DNA of 64,000 nucleotides from Alicyclobacillus_A sp963788285 (GTDB lineage Bacteria; Bacillota; Bacilli; Alicyclobacillales; Alicyclobacillaceae): NCBI GenBank assembly GCA_963788285.1, contig CAWBGB010000008.1, positions 62,001-126,000 of the forward strand. Reading direction: 5' to 3'. How positions within the stretch are numbered: the stretch's first letter is position 1; every line of letters starts with the position of its first letter. Below, in pieces: positions 33,661 to 42,753 of the stretch. The notes beneath the pieces were generated by a model that saw only the letters and a list, made by a program, of their open reading frames with translations, was not told the DNA's origin and did no database searches. The position numbers were made by a program, and so were the translations under genes.

Positions 33661-35433
33661 CTAGGCGAGGTATTTCTCCGCTTCGATGACGCGTGCCGCA
33701 ATCTGACGTTTCAATACCTTCGAGTTCACCGGCTGGAACCGAGTCAGTTTGCGCAACACCGCCAATTGCGTGCGCAGTGCGTCACCTTCCTCCATCGAAG
33801 CCAGCACTTCGCGGGCGTAGCCTTCAATCCGACTCATGGCCTCCGGTACGTATACCTTCACCATGTCGAGTTTGTTGTCGGCGTCCTTACCAGCTTCCAC
33901 AGCCTTCAGGGCGCGTGCAATCGCACTCTCCATGGCGTAGATTTCGATGATGATATTTGCGAGGTTGGCAAGAATCTCCTGCTCGTTCTTCAACGCTTGC
34001 ATGTACTTCTGAACCGCTGTACCGCCGACGAACAGGAAGATTTTCTTCGCCATCCGAAGCAGATGCTTTTCCGCACCGAGCGTCTCGGACTCGTCCGCCA
34101 TCGGGAGCATGCCCATCAGTTCTTCCTGAAGACCTTGAGCCGCTTGCAACAACGGCAATTCACCCTTCATCGCCTTACGCAGCAACATGTCCGGAATAAG
34201 CAAGCGGTTGATTTCATTCGTCCCCTCGAAGATGCGGTTGATTCGGGAATCACGGTACATCCGTTCCGCTGGGTAGTCCTGAATGAACCCTGCTCCACCG
34301 AAAATCTGGACCGTCTCGTCTACGACGTAGTCGAGCGCCTCTGACGCGTACACCTTGTTCACGGAGCATTCCAGCGCATATTCCTCAATTGCCTTCGCCA
34401 CGGTGCGTCCGTCTGCACTGCCACCGAGGGATTCGAGCTGTTTGTCGATATCGCCAGTGGAACGGTAGCACATGCTTTCCGTGACGTACGCCTTGATGTT
34501 CATGTTGGCAATCTTTTGTTGGATGAGCGGGAAATTCGCGATGGCAGTCTGGAACTGCTTGCGTTCCTTCGCGTACTTAACGGCCGTCTCAAGCGCTGCC
34601 TTCATGCCTCCCAGGCAACCGACAGCCAACTTGTAGCGGCCGATGTTGAGGATGTTGAAGGCAATCACGTGACCGCGGCCTGGTTCGCCAAGCAGGTTCT
34701 CTACCGGCACCTTGGCATCTTCCAGAATGAGTTGGCGGGTCGAAGACGCCTTAATGCCCATCTTCTTCTCTTCCACACCCGTGGAGACTCCCGGGAAGTC
34801 GCGCTCGACGATGAATGCGGAGAACTTCTCCCCATCGATTTTTGCGTAAACCACGAAGACATCCGCGAACCCGGCGTTCGTGATGAACTGCTTGGTACCA
34901 TTAAGGATGTAGTATTTTCCGTCGTCCGACAGTTTCGCGACGGTCTTGGCGCCCAACGCGTCCGAACCAGATCCCGGTTCCGTCAGCGCGTATGCCGCGA
35001 TTTTCTCACCGGTCGCCAGCGCCGGAAGGTATTTTTTGCGCTGTTCCTCAGTGCCGAAAAAGACGATCGGCAAAGAACCAATTCCAACGTGTGCGCCGTG
35101 ACTTAACGCAAACGATCCGCCGCGCGTCAGATACTCGGTAATCAGCGCCGAGGACACTTTGTCCGCGCCGAGTCCTTCGTACTCTTCCGGCACGTCTGCA
35201 GCCAACAAACCAAGTTCGCCGGCTTTCCGGAGCAATTGAACCGTAAGCTCCCAGTCCTGGTGCTCCAACCTCTCCTGGTTCGGGAGCACTTCGCCCTCGA
35301 CGAACTGGCGCGTGGTTTCCGCAATCATCTGGTGTTCCTTGGTGAAGTCTTCGGGGGTAAACACGCGCTCCGGCGTGGTCTCCTCAATCAGAAACGCTCC
35401 ACCCTTGGTGAGTTGTTGTTCAATCATGCTCAT
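33661..35433 (-). CDS. fadE: Acyl-CoA dehydrogenase FadE
   Basis: The 590-residue flavoenzyme performs the first step of beta-oxidation. The N-terminal, middle (AYALTEPGSGSDALGAKT) and C-terminal dehydrogenase domains are complete. A region with FEGTNEINR (the FAD-facing loop) and a C-terminal extension of about 150 residues match Bacillus FadE (about 594 residues). The start is ATG 35433. It is the third gene of a minus-strand operon fadN-fadA-fadE. Confidence 0.95.
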   Translation of the reverse strand: MSMIEQQLTKGGAFLIEETTPERVFTPEDFTKEHQMIAETTRQFVEGEVLPNQERLEHQDWELTVQLLRKAGELGLLAADVPEEYEGLGADKVSSALITEYLTRGGSFALSHGAHVGIGSLPIVFFGTEEQRKKYLPALATGEKIAAYALTEPGSGSDALGAKTVAKLSDDGKYYILNGTKQFITNAGFADVFVVYAKIDGEKFSAFIVERDFPGVSTGVEEKKMGIKASSTRQLILEDAKVPVENLLGEPGRGHVIAFNILNIGRYKLAVGCLGGMKAALETAVKYAKERKQFQTAIANFPLIQQKIANMNIKAYVTESMCYRSTGDIDKQLESLGGSADGRTVAKAIEEYALECSVNKVYASEALDYVVDETVQIFGGAGFIQDYPAERMYRDSRINRIFEGTNEINRLLIPDMLLRKAMKGELPLLQAAQGLQEELMGMLPMADESETLGAEKHLLRMAKKIFLFVGGTAVQKYMQALKNEQEILANLANIIIEIYAMESAIARALKAVEAGKDADNKLDMVKVYVPEAMSRIEGYAREVLASMEEGDALRTQLAVLRKLTRFQPVNSKVLKRQIAARVIEAEKYLA

Positions 35434-35471
35434 CAGTAGTTCCTCCTCTGCGCCTGCGTACAGGCTGGATG

Positions 35472-36653
35472 TCAGGATATGCGTTCAAAGACGCCAGCAG
35501 CGCCCATTCCGCCGCCGATACACATGGTGACGAGGCCGTAACGACCGTTTGTGCGCTGTAGTTCATTCAGAATGGACACCGTCAACCGAGCGCCCGTACA
35601 GCCTAAGGGATGTCCGAGTGCAATCGCGCCCCCGTTGACGTTGACCTTGTTTTCGTCCATCTCCAAGGTGCGAATTACATGCAGCGCTTGCGAGGCAAAC
35701 GCTTCATTGAGCTCAATTAGGTCGATGTCAGACAGCGAAAGTCCCGCAAGCTTGAGCGCTTTCGGAACAGCAGCCACAGGACCTACGCCCATGATGTCGG
35801 GATCCACCCCTGCGACAGCAAAGGAACGGAAGGCTGCCAACGGCTTGAGCCCGTATTCGCGCGCCCTATCTGCAGACATGACCAACACGGCAGCCGCCCC
35901 ATCGCTGGTCTGAGACGAGTTGCCCGCAGTCACGGTACCGTTGACACGAAATGCCGGCCGCAGCTTCGCCAACGCTTCCATGGACGTGTCCCGGCGCACA
36001 CCTTCGTCGGTGTCAAACACAAACTCTTTGTGGACCAGCTTGTTGTTGTCGTCGATGTACGTCTGTTTCACCGGTACGGGTACAATTTCGTCGTTGAACT
36101 TGCCGGCCTCAATGGCAGCCGCAGCACGTTGATGGCTGCGAAGGGCGAAGGCATCCTGATCTTCGCGACTGATACCGAAGCGACTTGCAACCTGTTCAGC
36201 GGTATGTCCCATGGACATGTACACTTCAGGGAACGTCTCCGCCAGCGTCGGATTGGGAGACAGGTTGTACCCCCCCATCGGGAGGAGACTCATGGTCTCC
36301 ACCCCACCTGCAATGACCACATCGACCATTCCAGTCATGACCTGCTGCGCGGCCATGGCAATCGTCTGCAGCCCGGAAGAACAAAACCGGTTCACTGTCA
36401 CCCCAGGTACGGTGTTCGGGAGGCCTGCTCGCAGAGCGATGATACGAGCCACGTTCATGCCCTGTTCCGCCTCGGGGATTGCACATCCCATCAACACGTC
36501 TTCCACGTCCTCCGGCGATACCTGCGGCGCCCGCTTCAATAGCTCCGAAACCACCAATGCGCCTAAGTCGTCCGGGCGAGTATTGCGAAGTGTGCCTTTC
36601 GGAGCTTTTCCGATGGGTGTTCGTACGCCGGCGACAATCACTGCTTCTCTCAC
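35472..36653 (-). CDS. fadA: Acetyl-CoA acyltransferase (3-ketoacyl-CoA thiolase)
   Basis: The 393-residue thiolase has all catalytic residues: Cys91 in VNRFCSSGLQT, His348 in LGHPLGCTG and Cys378 in CIGGGMGAAG. It cleaves 3-ketoacyl-CoA with CoA at the end of each beta-oxidation round. Its neighbours encode the two preceding activities. Spacing to fadE is 38 bases and to fadN about 130. Confidence 0.95.
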   Translation of the reverse strand: MREAVIVAGVRTPIGKAPKGTLRNTRPDDLGALVVSELLKRAPQVSPEDVEDVLMGCAIPEAEQGMNVARIIALRAGLPNTVPGVTVNRFCSSGLQTIAMAAQQVMTGMVDVVIAGGVETMSLLPMGGYNLSPNPTLAETFPEVYMSMGHTAEQVASRFGISREDQDAFALRSHQRAAAAIEAGKFNDEIVPVPVKQTYIDDNNKLVHKEFVFDTDEGVRRDTSMEALAKLRPAFRVNGTVTAGNSSQTSDGAAAVLVMSADRAREYGLKPLAAFRSFAVAGVDPDIMGVGPVAAVPKALKLAGLSLSDIDLIELNEAFASQALHVIRTLEMDENKVNVNGGAIALGHPLGCTGARLTVSILNELQRTNGRYGLVTMCIGGGMGAAGVFERIS

Positions 36654-36782
36654 GAGATCTTCCCTCCTACCCTGAAAATAGTTGCTACCGTCCAGTCATG
36701 TCACTCATGGCGCTTTGATAGAATTCTCATGGCACTACTCATGCAAGGAAGCGCCCTGAATGACGGTCTATCCGCTAACGGA

Positions 36783-39188
36783 CTAGTTGCGCAACGGCTT
36801 ACCGGCGGTGAGCATATACTGCATGCGCTGCTGCGTCTTCGGTTCTCCAATCAAGCTGAGGAATGCTTCGCGCTCCAGGTCCAACAAGTACTCCTCCGTC
36901 ACGAGCGTACCACGCGGTACGGATCCACCCGTCAGAACGCGAATCAAATGATTCGCAATTTTTTCGTCGTGTTCAGAGATGTAACCGCTCAACTTCATGC
37001 CGTAGACGCCCATCTTCAGCATCGCGGCGCCCGCTTGGCCAATCACCGGTACCTTCTTCGGATGCTTACGCACGTAACCGGACTTCGCCATTCCGAGCGC
37101 TACCTGTTTCGCGTCGTAGAGAAGGAAGTCTCGATTCACGCTGATACCATCGGAATCACGCAGATATCCGAGTTCCTTGGCGTCCTTTGCGCTGGTGGAC
37201 ACTTTTGCGAGAGCGATGTTTTCAAATGCCTTTCGTACAAATTGATCCAGTCGTTCCTCGATGTTCTGCGGCACGTGTTCAACCATCCGGATGAGCAACT
37301 CTTTGTTGCCACCACCCCCTGGAATCAAACCGACGCCCACTTCGACAAGACCGAGGTAACTTTCCGCCGCCGCCTGGATTCGGTCTCCGGCAAAGGCGAC
37401 CTCCAGTCCGCCACCCAGAGCCATCGCATACGGCGCGGTCACCACAGGCTTATCGAGGTACTTGAGCTTTAAGAACGTGTACTGGGTCTGCTTCACGATG
37501 TGGTTGATCTCATCCCAGTTTTCGTCCTGTGCTTCCATGAGCATCAGTGCCAAGTTCGCACCGACGCAGAAGTTCTTGGCCTCTGCCGCAATCACCAACG
37601 CATCCCAGTTTGCAGACACTTCTTGTGCGGCAAAGTCCATCATCTGAATGACATCGACACCCAGTGCCTGCTTCAAGGAGTGAATTTCCAGACAAGCCAC
37701 ACCGTCGCCAATGTCAATCAAGCTCGCGCCAGAATTCTTTCGTACCACTTTGCCTTGTTCTTTGAGGCGAGCGAGGGAAATGTACTCTTTGGGTTCCTCC
37801 ACGACACGGAACTCGCCACTGCCGACGTAGAAACGCGGAACTTCCCCGTTCCGGCGCTCGTAGAACGATGTCTTACCGGAGCTAAGCAACGTCTCCACAA
37901 ACGCTGGGATGGTCTCACCCTCTGCGCGCATGCGTTCCACGGACTCTGCAACGCCAATCGCGTCCCACGTCTCGTACGGTCCGAGTTCCCAGTTGAAGCC
38001 CCACTTCATGGCGTTGTCCACCGCAACAATGTCGTCTGCAATTTCTCCTTGCTTCTCTGCGGTGTAGAGCAACACTTTCTTAAGAATTTCCCATGCGAAT
38101 TGCGAGGCCAGATCTTTTCCGCTGATCAGTGCCTTGATTTTGCGACCTGCACCTGAGGCCGCCTTCGCAGCGTCGAGCGAAGGGGATTTCAGCTTTCTGC
38201 GCGGACGGTATTCCAACGTGGACAAGTCGAGCGCAAGAATATCCTTGCCTTCCTCAGTCTTCACGCGGCGGAAGAAGCCTTGTCCGGTCTTCTCTCCAAG
38301 CCAACGGTTTTCAACCATCTTTTCGATGTACTCTGGCACCCGAAACGCGGCTTTTTCCGTCTCGTCGCGGACAGAGGCCTGTACGTTCTTCGCCACGTGA
38401 ACAAACGTGTCCAAGCCCACGAGATCCAGCGTCCGAAACGTCGCACTCTTCGGACGTCCCATGGCCGGCCCAGTGATGACGTCGACTTCGTCAACGCCAA
38501 GTCCATACTTCTCCATCGCCTGCAGCGTCACCAACAACCCGTACGTGCCGATGCGATTTGCAATGAAATTGGGTGTATCTTTGGCAAATACGACCCCTTT
38601 GCCGAGGACCCGTTCTCCAAACGACCGCATGAAGGCGAGAATCTCACCGTCCGTGTCCGGCCCGGGGATGATCTCAAGCAACTTCATATAGCGCGGAGGG
38701 TTGAAAAAGTGAGTGCCGAGAAAGCGCTTGCGAAACGACGCGCTGCGGTCCTTGACCATCTCAGCGATGGAGATGCCCGACGTGTTCGAACTGACAATGG
38801 CATCCGGGTGGACGACATTCTCGAGTTTGGCAAACAGCTGTTGTTTCACAGCCAAGTTCTCGACAACGACTTCGACTACCCAATCACAGTCTTTCAACTT
38901 GTGAAGGTCATCTTCTAGGTTTCCGATTTCAATGAGCTCAGCATCTGCCGGCGAATAGAACGATGCCGGCTTGGCACGCCGGGCGGCTTCCAGTCCCTTG
39001 GCAGCGACCCGGTTGCGAACAGACTTTGTGTCCAGGGTCAGGCCCTTTTTCGCCTCGTCTGGTGTGAGTTCGTTTGGAACAATGTCCAACAAAACGACGG
39101 GAATTCCGACGTTGGCCAGATGTGCAGCAATCGCTGCCCCCATCACGCCAGCACCAATGACACCCGCCTTGCGGATTTGTCGCGCCAC
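36783..39188 (-). CDS. fadN: 3-hydroxyacyl-CoA dehydrogenase / enoyl-CoA hydratase FadN
   Basis: This 801-residue bifunctional enzyme has the dehydrogenase first (GVIGAGVMGAAIAAHLANVG, residues 9-28, and two 3HCDH C-terminal domains). The enoyl-CoA hydratase-like part is near the C terminus (AAEAKNFCVGANLALMLMEA; GGGLEVAFAGDR). This order is the FadN type of Bacilli, opposite to the FadB/FadJ order of Proteobacteria. It starts with GTG 39188 after GAGGAGG. A palindromic operator and a TGnTATGAT promoter lie directly upstream. Confidence 0.95.
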   Translation of the reverse strand: MARQIRKAGVIGAGVMGAAIAAHLANVGIPVVLLDIVPNELTPDEAKKGLTLDTKSVRNRVAAKGLEAARRAKPASFYSPADAELIEIGNLEDDLHKLKDCDWVVEVVVENLAVKQQLFAKLENVVHPDAIVSSNTSGISIAEMVKDRSASFRKRFLGTHFFNPPRYMKLLEIIPGPDTDGEILAFMRSFGERVLGKGVVFAKDTPNFIANRIGTYGLLVTLQAMEKYGLGVDEVDVITGPAMGRPKSATFRTLDLVGLDTFVHVAKNVQASVRDETEKAAFRVPEYIEKMVENRWLGEKTGQGFFRRVKTEEGKDILALDLSTLEYRPRRKLKSPSLDAAKAASGAGRKIKALISGKDLASQFAWEILKKVLLYTAEKQGEIADDIVAVDNAMKWGFNWELGPYETWDAIGVAESVERMRAEGETIPAFVETLLSSGKTSFYERRNGEVPRFYVGSGEFRVVEEPKEYISLARLKEQGKVVRKNSGASLIDIGDGVACLEIHSLKQALGVDVIQMMDFAAQEVSANWDALVIAAEAKNFCVGANLALMLMEAQDENWDEINHIVKQTQYTFLKLKYLDKPVVTAPYAMALGGGLEVAFAGDRIQAAAESYLGLVEVGVGLIPGGGGNKELLIRMVEHVPQNIEERLDQFVRKAFENIALAKVSTSAKDAKELGYLRDSDGISVNRDFLLYDAKQVALGMAKSGYVRKHPKKVPVIGQAGAAMLKMGVYGMKLSGYISEHDEKIANHLIRVLTGGSVPRGTLVTEEYLLDLEREAFLSLIGEPKTQQRMQYMLTAGKPLRN

Positions 39189-39215
39189 TTGCCAATCCTC
39201 CTCGCACCCGGTCAG

Positions 39216-39251
39216 TACCGACCGGTCGGTAGATTTTCATATACTATCATA
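39216..39251 (-). promoter_or_regulatory. fadN promoter with palindromic TetR-type operator
   Basis: TACCGACCGGTCGGTA (39216-39231) is a perfect 16-bp palindrome with the look of a TetR-family (FadR-like) operator. Just upstream on the minus strand is an extended -10, TGG-TATGAT (hexamer 39251-39246), so transcription should start near 39239 and the operator would sit on the initial transcribed region. No matching regulator gene lies next to it. Confidence 0.75.
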
Positions 39252-39380
39252 CCAAATTCTTCAGTGACTGAACAGACCTTCATTTTTTGAATCACGAGCG
39301 ATTTGAAAAATTCCGCGAAAGACGTGAGTGGTTTAACGCGACGAGATGTTGCTTACGTTTTTCACTTTCCTTTTTGGAAT

Positions 39381-39413
39381 GGTTCAGCACACATCCTTGG
39401 TGTGTGCTGAACC
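39381..39413. terminator. Perfect 13-bp hairpin after the D-amino acid transaminase
   Basis: GGTTCAGCACACA (39381-39393) and its complement (39401-39413) enclose a 7-base loop. It follows the transaminase stop by 12 bases on the minus strand. The T tract is missing, so it may terminate poorly or stabilise the 3' end. Confidence 0.5.
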
Positions 39414-39425
39414 CGTATTTGGTGG

Positions 39426-40409
39426 CTATTTTGAAAATTGCTGAGATGTTTTTAAGGGTATGTCCCCAGGGAGCGTAACTCCGTGTTTCCGAAATTCCTC
39501 GATGAATTCCTGAAAGGCAGTATCTAAACGTTCTGTCAGTTTCCCCGGTACGGTGTTCGTACGCCACAATGTCAACAACTCATCCGGTTCGCAAACCAGG
39601 TGCTCTGGTGCGGCTTCCGGTAGCGCGTGCAGCTGGCGGAAGTGATTTCTTGATACCACAATGGACTGAACAGGCAGGATCTCCTGTGTGCTGCTCGTCA
39701 TAAAGACTTCTTCCACGGTCTCCAAGTCGTCCAGCGAGATGGCTTGCTCCACCACAGGGATGTTCGCGAGCCGCGCCAATTCAATTACGAAACGCCGGGT
39801 GATTCCGCCTAAAATAAAGCGGTTGGCGGGCGCTGTATAGAGTTTGCCGTCGCGTACGAAGAAAGCGTTACTGCCTGCACCTTCCGTAATCACCCCGCTT
39901 CGCACATACAGTGCTTCCACCGCGCCCGCTCGATGGGCATTTTCCTTCGCCACCACGTTTGGCAATAAATTAATGCTCTTCACGTACGCGTTCGCCCAAC
40001 GATCATCAGGTAATGCGAGCAACTGAGTCTCACCCGAAGGTTTGTGTTTAGGGGAGGCCGAATGAACGGTTAAGCTCGCAACCGTCGGCGAGGCGGGAAA
40101 GGTATGTAGGCGGGGCGCAATACCACGGGTCACCTGCCAGTACACTTGAGCTTCCGCGAATCCACTGCGGCGGATGGCCTCTGTAATCAGCGTCACCCAC
40201 TCCTGACGAGAGAATGGATTGGCCATCTCCAGTACGGACAGGCTCCGTTCAAAGCGATCCAAGTGCCAGTCCAGCAAAAATGGGCGTCCACCGTACACCC
40301 GTACCACCTCGTACACCCCGTCGCCAAACTGGTGTCCTCGCTCCTCGATAGGGACTGGGGTCTCCCCAGGCGCCAAAAATCGGTCCTGGTAATAAAAGAT
40401 ATCTGGCAT
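39426..40409 (-). CDS. dat: D-amino acid transaminase (class IV PLP enzyme)
   Basis: The protein has 327 residues. RGHQFGDGVYEVVRVYGG opens the class IV fold, and YVKSINLLPNVVAKENAHRAGAVEAL (lysine near 143 holds PLP) and GVITEGAGSNAFFV (glutamate near 177) are diagnostic for D-alanine-type transaminases. It makes D-glutamate or D-alanine for peptidoglycan, or recycles D-amino acids. About 40 extra residues at the C terminus (FQEFIEEFRKHG) exceed the usual 285. A role in branched-chain or aminodeoxychorismate metabolism is less likely. ATG 40409 follows AAAAGAGGG. Confidence 0.86.
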   Translation of the reverse strand: MPDIFYYQDRFLAPGETPVPIEERGHQFGDGVYEVVRVYGGRPFLLDWHLDRFERSLSVLEMANPFSRQEWVTLITEAIRRSGFAEAQVYWQVTRGIAPRLHTFPASPTVASLTVHSASPKHKPSGETQLLALPDDRWANAYVKSINLLPNVVAKENAHRAGAVEALYVRSGVITEGAGSNAFFVRDGKLYTAPANRFILGGITRRFVIELARLANIPVVEQAISLDDLETVEEVFMTSSTQEILPVQSIVVSRNHFRQLHALPEAAPEHLVCEPDELLTLWRTNTVPGKLTERLDTAFQEFIEEFRKHGVTLPGDIPLKTSQQFSK

Positions 40410-40503
40410 TCTCGTTCCCTCTTTTCATTGATAAAGTATGATGCGCCTTGGAATGAATGTACTGTGGAGACGTGGTAAACTACAAGCAGAAGGAGTGGTG
40501 AAT

Positions 40504-40848
40504 GTGTCCGATTGCATTTTTTGCAAGATTGTCGCTGGCGAGGTCCCCAGCAACAAGGTATATGAGACAGACGACGTCCTGGCTTTCCACGACATTCGCC
40601 CGCAGGCACCCGTGCACGTGTTGCTGATTCCAAAAAAGCATATCGCGTCCGCACATCACATTCAGCCGGAAGACGCGGCCCTGGTGGGTCGACTGCATTT
40701 GGCAGCGCAAAAAGTGGCTGAAGATTTAGGTATCGCGAACGACGGCTATCGATTGGTCACAAACATTGGATTGCACGGTCAACAGACCGTCCCCCATCTG
40801 CACTATCACCTGATTGGGGGACGACAATTGCAGTGGCCGCCAGGTTGA
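40504..40848 (+). CDS. hinT: HIT family nucleotide hydrolase HinT
   Basis: This histidine-triad protein of 114 residues contains SDCIFCKIVAGEVPS and the active-site HLHYH in TVPHLHYHLIGG. HinT hydrolyses nucleoside phosphoramidates. An upstream frame starts at 40438, but AAGGAG eight bases before GTG 40504 sets the start. Confidence 0.93.
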   Translation: MSDCIFCKIVAGEVPSNKVYETDDVLAFHDIRPQAPVHVLLIPKKHIASAHHIQPEDAALVGRLHLAAQKVAEDLGIANDGYRLVTNIGLHGQQTVPHLHYHLIGGRQLQWPPG

Positions 40849-40890
40849 TCCCCAAAGTGCTACGGTGGGTCTCCGGGTAAAGCCAGCGTT

Positions 40891-40917
40891 GCGGCGCAGA
40901 TCACGCTTTTGCGCCGC
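40891..40917 (+). terminator. Terminator hairpin after hinT
   Basis: GCGGCGCA (40891-40898) and TGCGCCGC (40910-40917) surround an 11-base loop, followed by TTTCGTTTG. It overlaps the stop codon of the convergent OsmC gene. Confidence 0.55.
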
Positions 40918-41353
40918 TTTCGTTTGCGGTTGAGGGAACTTCTGTACCGTTCAGGACAAGATGCGGAACAATGGTGGCGTTTAATGACGCAGACGCGGAA
41001 CAGTACTTTTCCTCGCTGAGAACAATCGCGCGCCACGCCTTGTCTGCGTCCACATCGCCATCCATTCGGTAGGTGAGGTGAATCTCTGTAAACGCCTGCG
41101 GATACTCCTCCCGCCGTTTACCGACCGCTTCAATGCTGAATCGTTCCAGCCGTTGTCGCATTTTTTCCAGAATCATCGTCACGTCAATACCGGTACAGCC
41201 GGCCAACCCCATCAACAACAACTCCATCGGTCGGCTTCCTTTGTCTTCCCCGCCGACGTCTGGCTTTGCGTCCATCGTCACCTGGTGTCCCGAGGCCCCT
41301 TGTGCCACAAACTGCCGCTTTCCTTGCCAATGTGCCGAGATGCTCATCTCCAT
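40901..41353 (-). CDS. OsmC family peroxiredoxin
   Basis: This 150-residue OsmC-fold protein has the paired catalytic cysteines Cys53 (GLAGCTGIDV) and Cys118 (EEKYCSASA), so peroxide reduction with a thiol is expected. The start is ATG 41353 after GGGAGG; an upstream ATG at 41380 has no site. It stands alone between convergent hinT and the cupredoxin gene. Confidence 0.9.
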   Translation of the reverse strand: MEMSISAHWQGKRQFVAQGASGHQVTMDAKPDVGGEDKGSRPMELLLMGLAGCTGIDVTMILEKMRQRLERFSIEAVGKRREEYPQAFTEIHLTYRMDGDVDADKAWRAIVLSEEKYCSASASLNATIVPHLVLNGTEVPSTANESGAKA

Positions 41354-41441
41354 AACGCCACGCCCTCCCGCAATCTCCACAAACGTCCTGTTCTCATTGT
41401 AGCGCGGTTTCCCGAAGAATACGACAGCGCTGTTCCTGAGG

Positions 41442-41798
41442 TTAGCGCACAGTGAGCGTCCCCCTCATGCCTGATTCCGGTCTGCCGGCTTTGTCAGAGT
41501 AAAAGGGGAATCGGCCCGTTTTGTCGGGGGTAAAACCGACGGTGACATCCTCGCCGGATTGAAGGTTGTTGGAGAAAACGTAGAAGTCACGAATGACAAA
41601 GTTGTGCACATTCGCTCCGGCGTTGGTGACGTGAATGGTGACTTTGTCGCCTTTGCGAACAGAGATTTGTGTGGGCTGAATGCTCCCGTCCCGCAGCGTG
41701 ACCTCAAATGTGGATTGCGCGGATGCCACTGGCGCAAAGGAGGCACAGACTAGTGAGAAACTGGCCCATGCCGTTGCGACCATTCGCTGTATATGCAA
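41442..41798 (-). CDS. Secreted cupredoxin-like protein with altered copper ligands
   Basis: The protein has 118 residues: a signal peptide (MVATAWASFSLVCASFAPVASA) and a plastocyanin-like beta-barrel. Of the type 1 copper ligands, His65 (GANVHNF) and Met111 are present, but the Cys position is Ser101 and the second His position is Arg106 (FYSDKAGRPESGM). It is unlikely to hold a blue copper site, though it might bind Cu(I/II) weakly or have a structural role. The divergent upstream gap (41799-41961) has no supported gene. Confidence 0.85.
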   Translation of the reverse strand: MHIQRMVATAWASFSLVCASFAPVASAQSTFEVTLRDGSIQPTQISVRKGDKVTIHVTNAGANVHNFVIRDFYVFSNNLQSGEDVTVGFTPDKTGRFPFYSDKAGRPESGMRGTLTVR

Positions 41799-41961
41799 GC
41801 CCCTGCTCCTCCCATTCGGTTCCCGTAGTGTTTCAGGACGAAATGAAACACATTATCGATGAATGCTAGACCATTCTCGTAGAATTTTGTAAATCGCTCA
41901 TCCTATAACGTAACCGAACCAGGCTACGTTGATGCTGTTCGGCCGGTCCGATTTGCTGGAT

Positions 41962-42753
41962 TTAGAAAGACGACAGGATGCCGTGAAACGTAAAAAGCAT
42001 CAAACAGGACACTGCCGTCCCGTGCAAAGCGCCAGCCACAACGTCCGTCACGAAGTGCAGTCCCGTGTACACACGGGCGATTGCGAGGAGAAGGGCAAGC
42101 GCGAACAAAATCGGAAAGTAGTTGGGTACCCCAGCCATACCTATCGCCAAGGCAAAAGCACCTGTCGCATGGTTACTCGGGAATCCGTTTCCTCGAGAAT
42201 GTTCCGTGAGCGAAGCAAAGCCCAGGACTTCAAACGGTCGAGGTCGCGCCACTTGAACGGACAACGGTTCGTTCAGGATGCGCGCCACGACTGCCGAACA
42301 AACCGAGAGTAAACCGTGCGTCATGGTCCAGCGAAGTTGTCCCACTGGCACCGCGAAGCCGGTGGCAGCCAATGCAATCAACCCCGTCATCACGACGGGG
42401 GTCCAGAGGGCCAAGGTAATCATCAGAGCGTTCAACGTTGGAGACACGTCCCACCACGTGTGCATCTTGTCTGCCAGCTTGACTTCCCACAGAAATGGCA
42501 TTCGCAAGTTGATAAGTCCTACACCTGCCTCTGTTTCACTGTACGACCAACCCACAAAAGGTACCTCAGTCACCTTCCAAGCTCGTGGAGCTGGTTGCGT
42601 GCTTATGATGCGCGGGATAATCCGTGCCGCGTTCAATTTGTAAGTGAGGTCGCGTTTGAAAGATTGGTCGAACGCCGGATACCCGTGTAGTTCAATGTCT
42701 TCTTTGTGGTTGTATGTGTAAGCTTGGTGGCTGAAATTCGTGCTGCCAATCAT
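41962..42753 (-). CDS. PAP2 phosphatase fused to the C-terminal end of a PLD domain
   Basis: This 263-residue frame starts with the last part of a phospholipase D/nuclease domain (MIGSTNFSHQAYTYNHKEDIEL) and continues, after a region of about 60 residues, into a membrane PAP2 phosphatase. PAP2 motifs are ARPRPFE, PSNHATGAFALA and ARVYTGLHFVTDVVAG, as in BcrC-type undecaprenyl-pyrophosphate phosphatases. The initial ATG is not a real start. The PLD domain continues upstream in other frames (42754-43027), so the native gene probably encoded a PLD-PAP2 fusion of about 355 residues. Confidence 0.8.
   Translation of the reverse strand: MIGSTNFSHQAYTYNHKEDIELHGYPAFDQSFKRDLTYKLNAARIIPRIISTQPAPRAWKVTEVPFVGWSYSETEAGVGLINLRMPFLWEVKLADKMHTWWDVSPTLNALMITLALWTPVVMTGLIALAATGFAVPVGQLRWTMTHGLLSVCSAVVARILNEPLSVQVARPRPFEVLGFASLTEHSRGNGFPSNHATGAFALAIGMAGVPNYFPILFALALLLAIARVYTGLHFVTDVVAGALHGTAVSCLMLFTFHGILSSF

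Noticed and set aside
33456..33701. Small minus-strand frame with a hydrophobic end
   Set aside because: It runs through the hairpin at 33570-33602 and the fadE end, with no ribosome site. I cannot support it as a gene.
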